From positions 1-24,220 of the forward strand of contig NW_003144503.1 in NCBI RefSeq assembly GCF_000003605.2: 24,220 nt of DNA, in the 5' to 3' direction. The stretch's first letter is position 1. Each line of letters opens with the position of its first letter. Below are positions 1-9,084 of the stretch, one piece after another. The DNA is from Saccoglossus kowalevskii. Its lineage: Eukaryota > Hemichordata > Enteropneusta > Harrimaniidae. The notes below the pieces were generated by a model. That model was given only the letters and a program-made list of their open reading frames with translations, did not search any database and had not been told where the DNA came from. The position numbers and the translations under genes were made by a program.

Positions 1-33
1 AGCATACAGCTGTTTTGTGATACGTAACAAGTT
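1..33. other. Left flank, unassigned
   Basis: These 33 bases precede the first LTR. They do not match the primer-site end of an internal region, so the array boundary appears to be real here. They are too short to identify. The five bases next to the LTR (29-33, aagtt) do not match those beyond the last LTR. Confidence 0.5.
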
Positions 34-258
34 TGTAAACTGAGACAGACTCTCAAGTAGAGTGAACCCAAGTGAGTATTGGTCACCAGATCCGGGAGGA
101 GAATAACACACTGGAGAGGAGCACTTGTAGCCCAAGGTGTTTATTGCTCAACTGCTAGGCCTGGAACTGAGTCTAAATACTCACGAGATGTTCCATACAA
201 TGTATCAATATCATTATGCAAATAACTAAACTAAACGTCATAGCCTCCAATCATTACA
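34..258 (-). repeat. LTR1 (3' LTR of E1)
   Basis: This 225-bp LTR starts TGTAA and ends TTACA, a 5-bp terminal inverted repeat around the canonical TG..CA ends. On the minus strand it holds an AATAAA poly(A) signal (plus-strand 140-145). It differs from the other LTRs by several one-base indels in its first ~130 bp (for example gagacag for gagaacag, gaacccaag for gaaccaag). It shares the cctccaatc variant near its right end only with LTR2. Confidence 0.95.
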
Positions 259-271
259 TTCCTTTCCCCTT
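259..271 (-). other. Polypurine tract of E1
   Basis: The minus strand reads aaggggaaaggaa immediately before the TG of LTR1. This is the expected position and composition of the primer for plus-strand DNA synthesis. Confidence 0.9.
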
Positions 272-539
272 ATAGAGGATGAAAACTCTGTTTTAAAAAA
301 CTTTGAGATACACTTGAAAATACTTTGAACTCAAAAATAACAAGTTAAATATATAACCATAAATACCAACAAACAATTCTAAAATATCGCTGTGCTGCAG
401 GTACTGTGACCTGGATAAACTTAATATCTAGCACATGATATTTAGGTGATAGGTGAAGCACCAAGCCACACACAACACTCATCATTTTTTTTTTCACTCA
501 TACTTCACTCATACAACTGCTGACAACTAATTTGGGAAG
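272..539 (-). other. 3' noncoding region of E1
   Basis: AT-rich sequence between the RNase H stop and the polypurine tract. It includes a T run near 485-494 and a short direct repeat (actcatac twice, near 497-515). No env-like gene is present. A 7-bp expansion near 394-405 sets this copy apart from the other three. Confidence 0.7.
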
Positions 540-1676
540 TCAACCCACATCTGACTGCCATGCTCTTGACAAGCCATCAGCATTGCCATTTTCAACCCCT
601 TTTTTATGTTGGAAATTTATCTGGTACCCTTGCAAGGTCAGACTCCAACGCATCAGTCTACGGTTCCGTTCGCGCAATTGATTCAGCCATTTTAAAGGAT
701 GATGGTCACTCTGAACAGTAAATGCTCTACCATACAAATATGGATATAATGCTTCCACTGCCCACACAATTGCCAAACATTCCTTCTCGATAGTCGCATA
801 ATTCATTTCACAAGGCAACAACTTCCTACTGATGTATACTATGGGATGTTCTTCTCCTTTATCATTATTTTGACTTAAAACCCCACCAATACCATGATCA
901 CAAGCGTCAACCTGCAAGACAAAAGGTATGGTATAATCTGGATTATGCAGTACAGGTTCAGATGTCAATGCTTGCTTCAATTTACAAAATGATGTCTCAC
1001 AGTCTTCAGTCCATATTACTTGATTTGAACACTTCTTCTTTGTTAACTCTGTCAAATAAAAAGCAATTTCGGAGAAGTTAGGAATGAATTTACGATAATA
1101 TCCCACTAAACCCAAAAATGCTCTAACATTTTGCTTAGTCTTGGGTCTTGGAAAATTATTAACAGCTTGCACCTTGTCCAGCATAGCTCTTATCACTCCA
1201 CTACCTGCCATATATCCAACAAAGGACACTTGTGGCCCACCAATATAACACTTGCTAGGCTTCACAGTCAACTTTGCATTCCTCAATCGCTCAAGTACAG
1301 CCTGCAAATGTAACAAATGCTCTTTCCAGCTAACATCATGTACCTCTATATCATCCATATATGCACCAGCATACTCATTTGTACCTTGCAGTATCTGATT
1401 TATTAACCTTTGTAGGGTTGCTGGACCATTTTTCATGCCAAAAGACATCACTGTAAATTCAAAGAGACCAAATTGAGTTATGAAAGCAGATTTCTCACAG
1501 GAAGATTTACTCAAAGGAATTTGCCAATATCCCTTTGACAAATCAAAAGTAGAAATATAACAGGCATCACCAAACTTTTCTATGAGATCCTCCACACGTG
1601 CCATGGGATAAGCATCAAATTTGGTGACACTGTTAAGAGATCTATAATCTACACAGAACCTAACTGTACCATCCAT
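540..1676 (-). CDS. pol: E1 reverse transcriptase-RNase H (3' part of Gag-Pol, frameshifted)
   Basis: This is the distal part of the polyprotein, about 378 codons, cut from the upstream frame by the 4-bp ccat duplication at 1669-1676. The first ATG arises within the duplication and is probably not a natural start. The RT motifs are gypsy-like: FCVDYRSLN near residue 7, catalytic Asp in STFDLSKGYWQIPL near residue 45, and YMDD at 106-109. RNase H follows, with Asp 257 (LQVDA), the Glu pair in EKECLAIVWA (297/299), Asp 324 (QSDHHPLKW) and Asp 367 (GNADGLSR). In the family RT copies element RNA into DNA and RNase H removes the RNA strand. The conserved VMPFG motif reads VMSFG here, a change that may harm RT. 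No chromodomain or envelope follows. Confidence 0.93.
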   Translation of the reverse strand: MDGTVRFCVDYRSLNSVTKFDAYPMARVEDLIEKFGDACYISTFDLSKGYWQIPLSKSSCEKSAFITQFGLFEFTVMSFGMKNGPATLQRLINQILQGTNEYAGAYMDDIEVHDVSWKEHLLHLQAVLERLRNAKLTVKPSKCYIGGPQVSFVGYMAGSGVIRAMLDKVQAVNNFPRPKTKQNVRAFLGLVGYYRKFIPNFSEIAFYLTELTKKKCSNQVIWTEDCETSFCKLKQALTSEPVLHNPDYTIPFVLQVDACDHGIGGVLSQNNDKGEEHPIVYISRKLLPCEMNYATIEKECLAIVWAVEALYPYLYGRAFTVQSDHHPLKWLNQLRERNRRLMRWSLTLQGYQINFQHKKGVENGNADGLSRAWQSDVG

Positions 1677-4600
1677 CTTTCTTACCCACTAACACAATAG
1701 GACTTGCCCATGGACTTTTAGATGGTCTAATAACACCTGATTTCAGCATTTTATCTAACTCTTCTCTCACTGTGGACTGTACTGCTTGAGGTAACCTGTA
1801 TGGTTTCTGACGTAAGGGAAAGCCTTCACAAGTAACCACTTCATGTTCCACCAATCCAGTCAGCCCTGGTGCATCTGTAAACACGTCACCATAACGCTCT
1901 AGTAACTGTAATACTTCTGCCCGCTGTTCTTCTGACAGATTTTCATATATTTTCACATCTTTCCAGTTTTCCTTACCTTTCTTTTCTGCTACTGTATCTA
2001 ACAGCCCATTTTCTTCCTTGACCACATCCACTATATCGACGAAACATGCATCCAATACATCATTTTCTTCCTTGACTACTTCTACTATATCCACGAAACA
2101 TGCAATCTCTTCCCTCTCCTTCCAAGGCCTCAACATATTAATATGGTACACTCGGCAAGTTTTCCTTCGACTACCAACATTCACCTCATAATCTACAGCT
2201 GTCATTTTCCTTGTAACTTGAAATGGTCCTTGCCATTCTGCCTGTAACTTCTGACTTCTTGATGGGAGTAACACCAGCACCTTTTCACCAATATCAAAAG
2301 ATCTATCACGAGCTTTCACATCATACCATCTTATCTGTTTAGCCTGTGCGACCACCATATTCTGCTTCACTACTTCCATCATCTCCCCAATCTTATCCCT
2401 CATGTTAATTACATATTCCGCTAAATTTTCCTCTTCTGGAATATCTCCAGTCCACCCTTCCTTTAACACAGCCAGAGGTCCTCTTACATGTCTTCCATAT
2501 AATAACTCAAATGGAGCAAATCCTGTGCTTGCTTGTGGAACTTCTCGGTAAGCAAACAACAGGTGTGGTAAATAGGTATCCCACACCTTTGGGTGTTCTG
2601 CTGTGTAGCGACGCAACATACATTTAAGAGTACCATTGAACCGCTCAACAAGCCCATTGCATTGTGGATGATAAATACTAGTTTTCAATTTGTTAATGTG
2701 TAGCTTAACACACATATCACTTATAAGTTTAGACATAAAATTTGTCCCTTGATCACTAAGTAACTCGTTTGGAATACCTACCCGACTAAAAATCTCAATT
2801 AAACAATCTGCTACTGTTTCAGCTTCCATATTTGGAATTGGTAAAGCTTCCGGATATCTAGTGGCATAATCACACAACACCAATATATATTTATTACCTT
2901 TTTTACTTCTTAAAGGTAAAGGCCCTACCAGATCTATTGCTACCTTCCGAAATGGTACATCCACAATTGGCATTGATATCATCGGGACTTTTTCATGAGC
3001 ATATCTCTTAGCAGATTTTTGGCATTCAGCACACGTTCTGCAATAATGTGCCACATCTGAAAATATCCCTGGCCAATAAAAATGCTGCAGTACCCTTTGT
3101 TTTGTCTTCTCTATTCCTAAATGACCAGCTAAAGGAATATCGTGAGCAATCCTTAACGACTCACCTCTACACTTTAACGGGACCACTAACTGAGTCACCT
3201 CAGCTGCTTCAGCTGAGTTCATGGGCCTCCATTGACGAAATAATAGACCATCCTTCCAGAAAAAACAAACTTTATTTGCTATCATATTTTCTGGCACTAC
3301 TACTTCATGGACCTTAGTCAATGTTACATCTGATTGCTGTAACTTTATCAACTCTTCTCGTCTCAATTTGAATACATCAAATACTTCATTATCACTTACT
3401 TGTAACTGAATCTCATCATTATGATCCTCAACTTTATCTAACTCACCTTGATCATCTATGCTGTCATTAGTATCACCAACATCAACAACACTTTCTGGCT
3501 GTTGTTCCACTGGTCTTGCATGAACACCTCTTAATTGTTCATTACACCTTACCTTAGCATTTTTCTCTTTTAATGCTTTACTTTTTCCTCTAGTGACAAC
3601 ATAAGCTGTACTCTTTTGACTATCTTTAGTCATACTTACATATACCTCATTACCCAAGATAACATCTTCAGCTAAGGTATCTAAAACCCCTACATCCAAT
3701 TTTCCTCTATAAAACTTACAATTCAAATGGACTCTTGCCATGGGTACTTGCCTTGTACTACTATCTGCAAGTCTAACACACACATACTGTCCCAACAAGT
3801 ATGCACGTTTCGATACAAACTTTGACTTTATCAATGTCTGAGTACAACCTGTATCCTGTAAAACTACCACTTCCTGTCCATTCAGCAGTCCCTTGCACCT
3901 ATGTATATCCATACAACTACCATATAAACACTTATCTACATTCTTCTTAGATTCACCTGCACAATAAAATACTTTACTACCCTTGCCTGATCCACTATTT
4001 GAACTAGGCTTGAGATTCATAGGACATGTTGTAGTAATATGACCAGGTTTACCACACTTGAAACATGTATTAGCTTGACTATTCTTATTAGATTGTTGAA
4101 CAGAATTAGATTGCCATTTTCTAAATTTTCCATTTGATGCCATTGACTTATCTGTTTTAGGTTTACCATGAGCAGCAATATACTGCTCAGCTAATTTAAT
4201 GACCTCACCTCTTGATTTAGGTTCTCTTTCACGAATCCATATCTTCAATTCATAAGGTGAATTCTCTATGATTTGCTCCCTCAACAACAGATCTATCATT
4301 GTCTCCATACTGTCAACTTCTGCTGCTTCCAACCAATGCTCCAACAAATTCTCCATTCTGGCACCCCATTCGGTAAACGACTCGCATCTCACATCCCACT
4401 TTACACTTCTAAAGCTGCTCCGGTATTTCTCTGCAGTCAACTCATATTTCTGCAAGATAGCTGCTTTAACTAAATCATAATCATTAGAGTCCTTATCACT
4501 CATATTAGAAAACGCAGCCTGTGCTTTACCCGATAAATGAGCTACCAATTTCAAAGCCCACATGTTTCGCGGCCAATGATGTGCAATTGCAATCTTTTCA

Positions 4601-4998
4601 AATGTTCTTAGATAAACATTAATATCATCACCTTCCTTAAAATGAGAAATGTTAGGACCCTTGTCTACAATTACAGTACTATTATCTGTACTATGCTCCC
4701 TACCTTGCATACGCAACTTCTCCAATTCTAAATCCCGCAACTTCATTTCCACTTCATGTCTTCTCTTTTGCTCCTCAGCAATCCTTACTGCTTCCAATTT
4801 TTCCATTTCTAGCTTCTGTTTAAGCATAACCATCTGTAATTCATATTCACGCTCTTCGCGCCTGAGCCTCACTGTATCCTGATGCTTTGGATCCCAATCC
4901 TGCAAGCCCTTATTCAAATTCCCTTCCAAATTAGAATGCATGGGAGTCAGTAGTGGTGAACCCCCAGAAAAATCAGCAGCATCCCCTGTATCATTCAT
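1660..4998 (-). CDS. gag-pol: E1 Gag-protease-integrase (5' part of Gag-Pol, 1112 codons)
   Basis: One open frame from the ATG at 4996-4998; an upstream in-frame GTG is not a plausible eukaryotic start. Domain order by residue: charged coiled coil about 40-98; SCAN-like capsid segment about 188-278; CCHC knuckle 312-325 (CFKCGKPGHITTTC); a second Cys/His-rich cluster 346-368; aspartic protease with DTG at 382-384 and ILG near 447; integrase zinc domain with His 619/626 and Cys 656/659; integrase core with Asp 689, Asp 749 and Glu 785 (35 residues between the last two); GPF module at 924-926; an 18-residue tandem duplication 967-1002; then the RT N-terminus from about 1020. The frame ends early after VLVGKKDG because of the duplication at 1669-1676. 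Gag packages RNA, protease matures the polyprotein and integrase inserts the DNA. Integrase before RT is the Gmr1 order. Confidence 0.95.
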   Translation of the reverse strand: MNDTGDAADFSGGSPLLTPMHSNLEGNLNKGLQDWDPKHQDTVRLRREEREYELQMVMLKQKLEMEKLEAVRIAEEQKRRHEVEMKLRDLELEKLRMQGREHSTDNSTVIVDKGPNISHFKEGDDINVYLRTFEKIAIAHHWPRNMWALKLVAHLSGKAQAAFSNMSDKDSNDYDLVKAAILQKYELTAEKYRSSFRSVKWDVRCESFTEWGARMENLLEHWLEAAEVDSMETMIDLLLREQIIENSPYELKIWIREREPKSRGEVIKLAEQYIAAHGKPKTDKSMASNGKFRKWQSNSVQQSNKNSQANTCFKCGKPGHITTTCPMNLKPSSNSGSGKGSKVFYCAGESKKNVDKCLYGSCMDIHRCKGLLNGQEVVVLQDTGCTQTLIKSKFVSKRAYLLGQYVCVRLADSSTRQVPMARVHLNCKFYRGKLDVGVLDTLAEDVILGNEVYVSMTKDSQKSTAYVVTRGKSKALKEKNAKVRCNEQLRGVHARPVEQQPESVVDVGDTNDSIDDQGELDKVEDHNDEIQLQVSDNEVFDVFKLRREELIKLQQSDVTLTKVHEVVVPENMIANKVCFFWKDGLLFRQWRPMNSAEAAEVTQLVVPLKCRGESLRIAHDIPLAGHLGIEKTKQRVLQHFYWPGIFSDVAHYCRTCAECQKSAKRYAHEKVPMISMPIVDVPFRKVAIDLVGPLPLRSKKGNKYILVLCDYATRYPEALPIPNMEAETVADCLIEIFSRVGIPNELLSDQGTNFMSKLISDMCVKLHINKLKTSIYHPQCNGLVERFNGTLKCMLRRYTAEHPKVWDTYLPHLLFAYREVPQASTGFAPFELLYGRHVRGPLAVLKEGWTGDIPEEENLAEYVINMRDKIGEMMEVVKQNMVVAQAKQIRWYDVKARDRSFDIGEKVLVLLPSRSQKLQAEWQGPFQVTRKMTAVDYEVNVGSRRKTCRVYHINMLRPWKEREEIACFVDIVEVVKEENDVLDACFVDIVDVVKEENGLLDTVAEKKGKENWKDVKIYENLSEEQRAEVLQLLERYGDVFTDAPGLTGLVEHEVVTCEGFPLRQKPYRLPQAVQSTVREELDKMLKSGVIRPSKSPWASPIVLVGKKDGWYS
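1993..2100 (-). repeat. Two-unit 54-bp tandem repeat in E1 pol
   Basis: Two adjacent in-frame 54-bp units encode CFVDIVEVVKEENDVLDA and CFVDIVDVVKEENGLLDT. They lie in the linker between the integrase GPF module and RT. Confidence 0.9.
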
Positions 4999-5845
4999 AC
5001 TCACAACTTATTTTTACTCACACACTGACAAGTATAACATGCAGCTACGGTACCTACCTACCAAAGAACAAATTACCCACTGTTTAGTTTAACCACAAGG
5101 AAACCAAACAGGATGTTACAAACTAGAAACAAATTATTTATCCAAACACTGCACTTTTTTTTTTATACACAGCCTTTTCTGACTTTCCTTTCCTTTGATA
5201 CTTGATAGGTCAATCTTTGTTATTGTAAACAAACCAAAGCACTAAAGGTTGGCATAACAACCACCAGTTGCTAAGTGAGTAATGTAAAATGTTCTAAAAG
5301 TTAGTTAAAATGTTGCAAAAGTAAATCTACAGTCAGTGAAAAAGAGTTCTAGAAGAGCTGAAACAATGTTGCAATCAAATCAAAAATGTTCCATTTCAAC
5401 GTACACTGCTTCCACGAGCTGTCAATCAATTCAGTTCAAACCGGCTTTTCACACAGCCGGCAAATTTACATTCCCTGATCTGTCACTTGGATAAAAATAT
5501 AGTTGACATTGATAACTTCACAGCATTTCTTGAAGGCAAGTTATCTATTTAATGTACAGGCAATTCTGATATCACAGGCAGTTTATTTCTTCACAGCTGG
5601 TTGAGTTGAGTGTAGAGAAAAAACAACTCACCAAATCCCAGTTCTTCTGTACAGTTAGTACTCAAAGTAGTATTTCATCTTCCTTCAACTTGCGATGCAC
5701 AAGTCTCTCCCTCTACTGTGTTGTACACAGAAGGTTGTTCTAGATGTTATAGAGCTCAACAGGCCTTTTCTACAGATTCAAGTTCCTCAGTAGTTTGCAA
5801 AGAATTATTATTTCTTCAGTAGTATTTCTTCCCCCTTTTTCTTTA
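4999..5845 (-). other. 5' leader of E1
   Basis: About 850 nt of noncoding sequence lies between the primer site and the Gag ATG. It holds an A run in the sense strand (T10 near 5155-5164) and several upstream ATGs. The short frame starting at the primer site is cut here by a TAG near 5771. The sequence is nearly identical in all four copies. By position it should hold the packaging signal, but no specific motif can be named. Confidence 0.75.
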
Positions 5846-5858
5846 ACCGCTGCCACCA
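5846..5858 (-). other. Primer binding site of E1 (tRNA-Leu type)
   Basis: The plus strand reads accgctgccacca, identical to the 3' acceptor end plus CCA of animal tRNA-Leu (AAG/TAG type) as I recall it. The minus-strand RNA is therefore complementary over 13 nt. Two bases separate it from LTR2. Confidence 0.85.
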
Positions 5859-5860
5859 TA

Positions 5861-6086
5861 TGTAAACTGAGAACAGACTTCTCAAGGTAGAGTGAACCAA
5901 GTGAGTATTGGTCACCAGATCCGGGAGGAGAATAACACACTGGAGAGGAGCACTTGTAGCCAAGATGTTTATTACTCAACTGCTAGGCCTGGAACTAAGT
6001 CTAAATACTCACGAGATGTTCCATACAATGTATCAATATCATTATGCAAATAACTAAACTAAACGTCATAGCCTCCAATCATTACA
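5861..6086 (-). repeat. LTR2 (5' LTR of E1, 3' LTR of E2)
   Basis: A 226-bp LTR with TGTAA/TTACA ends. The minus-strand AATAAA signal is at 5968-5973, and an ATGCAAAT octamer lies in the right third. Private substitutions include ttattactc for ttattgctc and aactaagtc for aactgagtc. Confidence 0.96.
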
Positions 6087-6099
6087 TTCCTTTCCCCTT
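6087..6099 (-). other. Polypurine tract of E2
   Basis: The minus strand reads aaggggaaaggaa directly against the LTR, identical to E1. Confidence 0.9.
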
Positions 6100-6361
6100 A
6101 TAGAGGATGAAAACTCTGTTTTAAAAAACTTTGAGATACACTTGAAAATACTTTGAACTCAATAATAACAAGTTAAATATATAACCATAAATACCAACAA
6201 ACAATTCTAAAATATCGCTGTGCTGCAGTACCTGGATAAACTTAATATCTAGCACATGATATTTAGGTGATAGGTGAAGCACCAAACCGCACACAACACT
6301 CATCATTTTTTATTTTTACTCATACTTCACTCATACAACTGCTGACAACTAATTTGGGAAG
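6100..6361 (-). other. 3' noncoding region of E2
   Basis: AT-rich sequence with no gene I can support. A short frame with a hydrophobic stretch (6121-6306) is open here but varies in length and sequence between copies. Confidence 0.65.
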
Positions 6362-6559
6362 TCAACCCACATCTGACTGCCATGCTCTTGACAAGCCATC
6401 AGCATTGCCATTTTCAACCCCTTTTTTATGTTGGAAATTTATCTGGTACCCTTGCAAGGTCAGACTCCAACGCATCAGTCTACGGTTCCGTTCGCGCAAT
6501 TGATTCAGCCATTTTAAAGGATGATGGTCACTCTGAACAGTAAATGCTCTACCATACAA
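6362..6559 (-). pseudogene. pol: E2 RNase H C-terminal fragment
   Basis: About 65 codons that continue the RNase H frame after the TAA at 6569-6571 (a leucine codon TTA in E1, E3 and E4). It keeps the QSDHHPLKW and GNADGLSR motifs, which hold the last two catalytic Asp residues, and ends AWQSDVG like the other copies. The first ATG is an internal residue. Confidence 0.9.
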
Positions 6560-6568
6560 ATATGGATA

Positions 6569-7588
6569 TTATGCTTCCACTGCCCACACAATGGCCAAAC
6601 ATTCCTTCTCGATAGTCGCATAATTCATTTCACGAGGCAACAACTTCCTACTGATGTATACTATGGGATGTTCTTCTCCTTTATCATTATTTTGACTTAA
6701 AACCCCATCAATACCATGATCACAAGCGTCAACCTGCAAGACAAAAGGTTTGGTATAATCTGGATTATGCAGTACAGGTTCAGATGTCAATGCTTGCTTC
6801 AGTTTACAAAATGATGTCTCACAGTCTTCAGTCCATATTACTTGATTTGAACACTTCTTCTTTGTTAACTCTGTCAAATAAAAAGCAATTTCAGAGAAGT
6901 TAGGATTGAATTTACGATAATATCCCACTAAACCCAAAAATGCTCTAACATTTTGCTTAGTCTTGGGTCTTGGAAAATTATTAACAGCTTGCACCTTGTC
7001 CAGCATAGCTCTTATCACTCCACTACCTGCCATATATCCAACAAAGGACACTTGTGGCCCACCAATATAACACTTGCTAGGCTTCACAGTCAACTTTGCA
7101 TTCCTCAATCGCTCAAGTACAGCCTGCAAATGTAACAAATGCTCTTTCCAGCTAACATCATGTACCTCTATATCATCCATATATGCACCAGCATACTCAT
7201 TTGTACCTTGCAGTATCTGATTTATTAACCTTTGTAGGGTTGCTGGACCATTTTTCATGCCAAAAGGCATCACTGTAAATTCAAAGAGACCAAATTGAGT
7301 TATGAAAGCAGATTTCTCACAGGAAGATTTACTCAAAGGAATTTGCCAATATCCCTTTGACAAATCAAAAGTAGAAATATAACAAGCATCACCAAACTTT
7401 TCTATGAGATCCTCCACACGTGCCATGGGATAAGCATCAAATTTGGTGACACTGTTAAGAGATCTATAATCTACACAGAACCTAACTGTACCATCTTTCT
7501 TACCCACTAACACAATAGGACTTGCCCATGGACTTTTAGATGGTCTAATAATACCTGATTTCAGCATTTTATCTAACTCTTCTCTCAC
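6569..7588 (-). pseudogene. pol: E2 reverse transcriptase and RNase H N-terminal fragment
   Basis: About 339 open codons covering RT from EELDKMLKSG through YMDD and into RNase H (LQVDA, EKECLAIVWAVEA), ending at the TAA at 6569-6571. It is out of frame with the upstream integrase piece because of the 2-bp insertion near 7615. There is no natural start; the apparent one is an internal GTG codon. Relative to the other copies it has a Gly to Asp change at GIGGVLSQ and Ile to Asn at KFIPNF. The RT motifs themselves look intact (VMPFGMKNGP, YMDDIEV). Confidence 0.92.
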
Positions 7589-8835
7589 TGTGGACTGTAC
7601 TGCTTGAGGTAACCTATGTATGGTTTCTGACGTAAGGGAAAGTCTTCACAAGTAACCACTTCATGTTCCACCAATCCAGTCAGCCCTGGTGCATCTGTAA
7701 ACACGTCACCATAACGCTCTAGTAACTGTAATACTTCTGCCCGCTGCTCTTCTGTCAGATTTTCATATATTTTCACATCTTTCCAGTTTTCCTTACCTTT
7801 CTTTTCTGCTACTGTGTCTAACAGCCCATTTTCTTCCTTGACCACATCCACTATATCGACGAAACATGCATCCAATACATCATTTTCTTCCTTGACTACT
7901 TCTACTATATCCACGAAACATGCAATCTCTTCCCTCTCCTTCCAAGGCCTCAACATATTAATATGGTACACTCGGCAAGTTTTCCTTCGACTACCAACAT
8001 TCACCTCATAATCTACAGCTGTCATTTTCCTTGTAACTTGAAATAGTCCTTGCCATTCTGCCTGTAACTTCTGACTTCTTGATGGGAGTAACACCAGCAC
8101 CTTTTCACCAATATCAAAAGATCTATCACGAGCTTTCACATCATACCATCTTTTCTGTTTAGCCTGTGCGACCACCATATTCTGCTTCACTACTTCCATC
8201 ATCTCCCCAATCTTATCCCTCATGTTAATTACATATTCCGCTAAATTTTCCTCTTCTGGAATATCTCCAGTCCACCCTTCCTTTAACACAGCCAAAGGTC
8301 CTCTTACATGTCTTCCATATAATAACTCAAATGGAGCAAATCCTGTGCTTGCTTGTGGAACTTCTCGGTAAGCAAACAACAAGTATGGTAAATAGGTATC
8401 CCACACCTTTGGGTGTTCTGCTGTGTAGCGACGCAACATACATTTAAGAGTACCATTGAACCGCTCAACAAGCCCATTGCATTGTGGATGATAAATACTA
8501 GTTTTCAATTTGTTAATGTGTAGCTTAACACACATATCACTTATAAGTTTAGACATAAAATTTGTCCCTTGATCACTAAGTAACTCGTTTGGAATACCTA
8601 CCCGACTAAAAATCTCAATTAAACAATCTGCTACTGTTTCAGCTTCCATATTTGGAATTTGTAAAGCTTCTGGATATCTAGTGGCATAATCACACAACAC
8701 CAATATATATTTATTACTATTTTTACTTCTTGGTAAAGGCCCTACCAGATCTATTGCTACCTTCCGAAATGGTACATCCACAATTGGCATTGATATCATC
8801 GGGACTTTTTCATGAGCATATCTCTTAGCAGATTT
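7585..8835 (-). pseudogene. pol: E2 integrase core and IN-RT linker fragment
   Basis: Open from just after the TAA at 8836-8838 to a stop reached after the 2-bp insertion near 7615. It carries the integrase core (IDLVGPLP, SDQGTNF, LVERFNG), the GPF-type module changed to WQGLF, the 18-residue duplication, and the start of RT up to the QKPY motif, where the frame shifts. The first ATG is at 8799 but is internal to the family protein. The integrase zinc domain is on the other side of the nonsense codon. Confidence 0.92.
7813..7920 (-). repeat. Two-unit 54-bp tandem repeat in E2 pol
   Basis: Same in-frame duplication as in E1, in the integrase-RT linker. Confidence 0.88.
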
Positions 8836-9084
8836 TTAGCATTCAGCACACGTTCTGCAATAATGTGCCACATCTGAAAATATCCCTGGCCAATAAAAAT
8901 GCTGCAGTACCCTTTGTTTTGTCTTCTCTATTCCTAAATGACCAGCTAAAGGAATATCGTGAGCAATCTTTAACAACTCACCTCTACACTTTAACGGGAC
9001 CACTAACTGAGTCACCTCAGCTGCTTCAGCTGAGTTCATGAGCCTCCATTGACGAAATAATAGACCATCCTTCCAGAAAAACAA
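8836..9084 (-). pseudogene. pol: E2 integrase zinc-domain fragment
   Basis: About 82 codons holding the His/Cys integrase zinc domain (HDIPLAGHLG through CRTCAEC). It is bounded on the 5' side by the 1-bp deletion in the A run at 9077-9081 and on the 3' side by a CAA to TAA change at 8836-8838, right after the second Cys of the HHCC motif. There is no natural start. Confidence 0.9.

Larger units (their letters stand above)
34..6086 (-). mobile_element. Copy E1 (LTR1 to LTR2)
   Basis: Leftmost copy, with 3' LTR 34-258, internal region 259-5860 and 5' LTR 5861-6086. Gag, protease and integrase are open in one frame. A 4-bp tandem duplication at 1669-1676 breaks RT from the rest. Private changes include a 7-bp expansion near 394-405, an extra leucine codon in integrase near 2926, and small indels in LTR1. 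Confidence 0.93.

Noticed and set aside
3048-3317. Plus-strand open frames of 60-107 codons, repeated in each copy (e.g. 3048-3317, 14678-14998, 20342-20665)
   Set aside because: They are antisense to Gag-Pol, recur only because the element recurs, and show no protein family features.
4999-5004. GTG two codons upstream of the Gag ATG as the start
   Set aside because: Eukaryotic initiation favours the ATG at 4996-4998, and in E4 the GTG is GCG.
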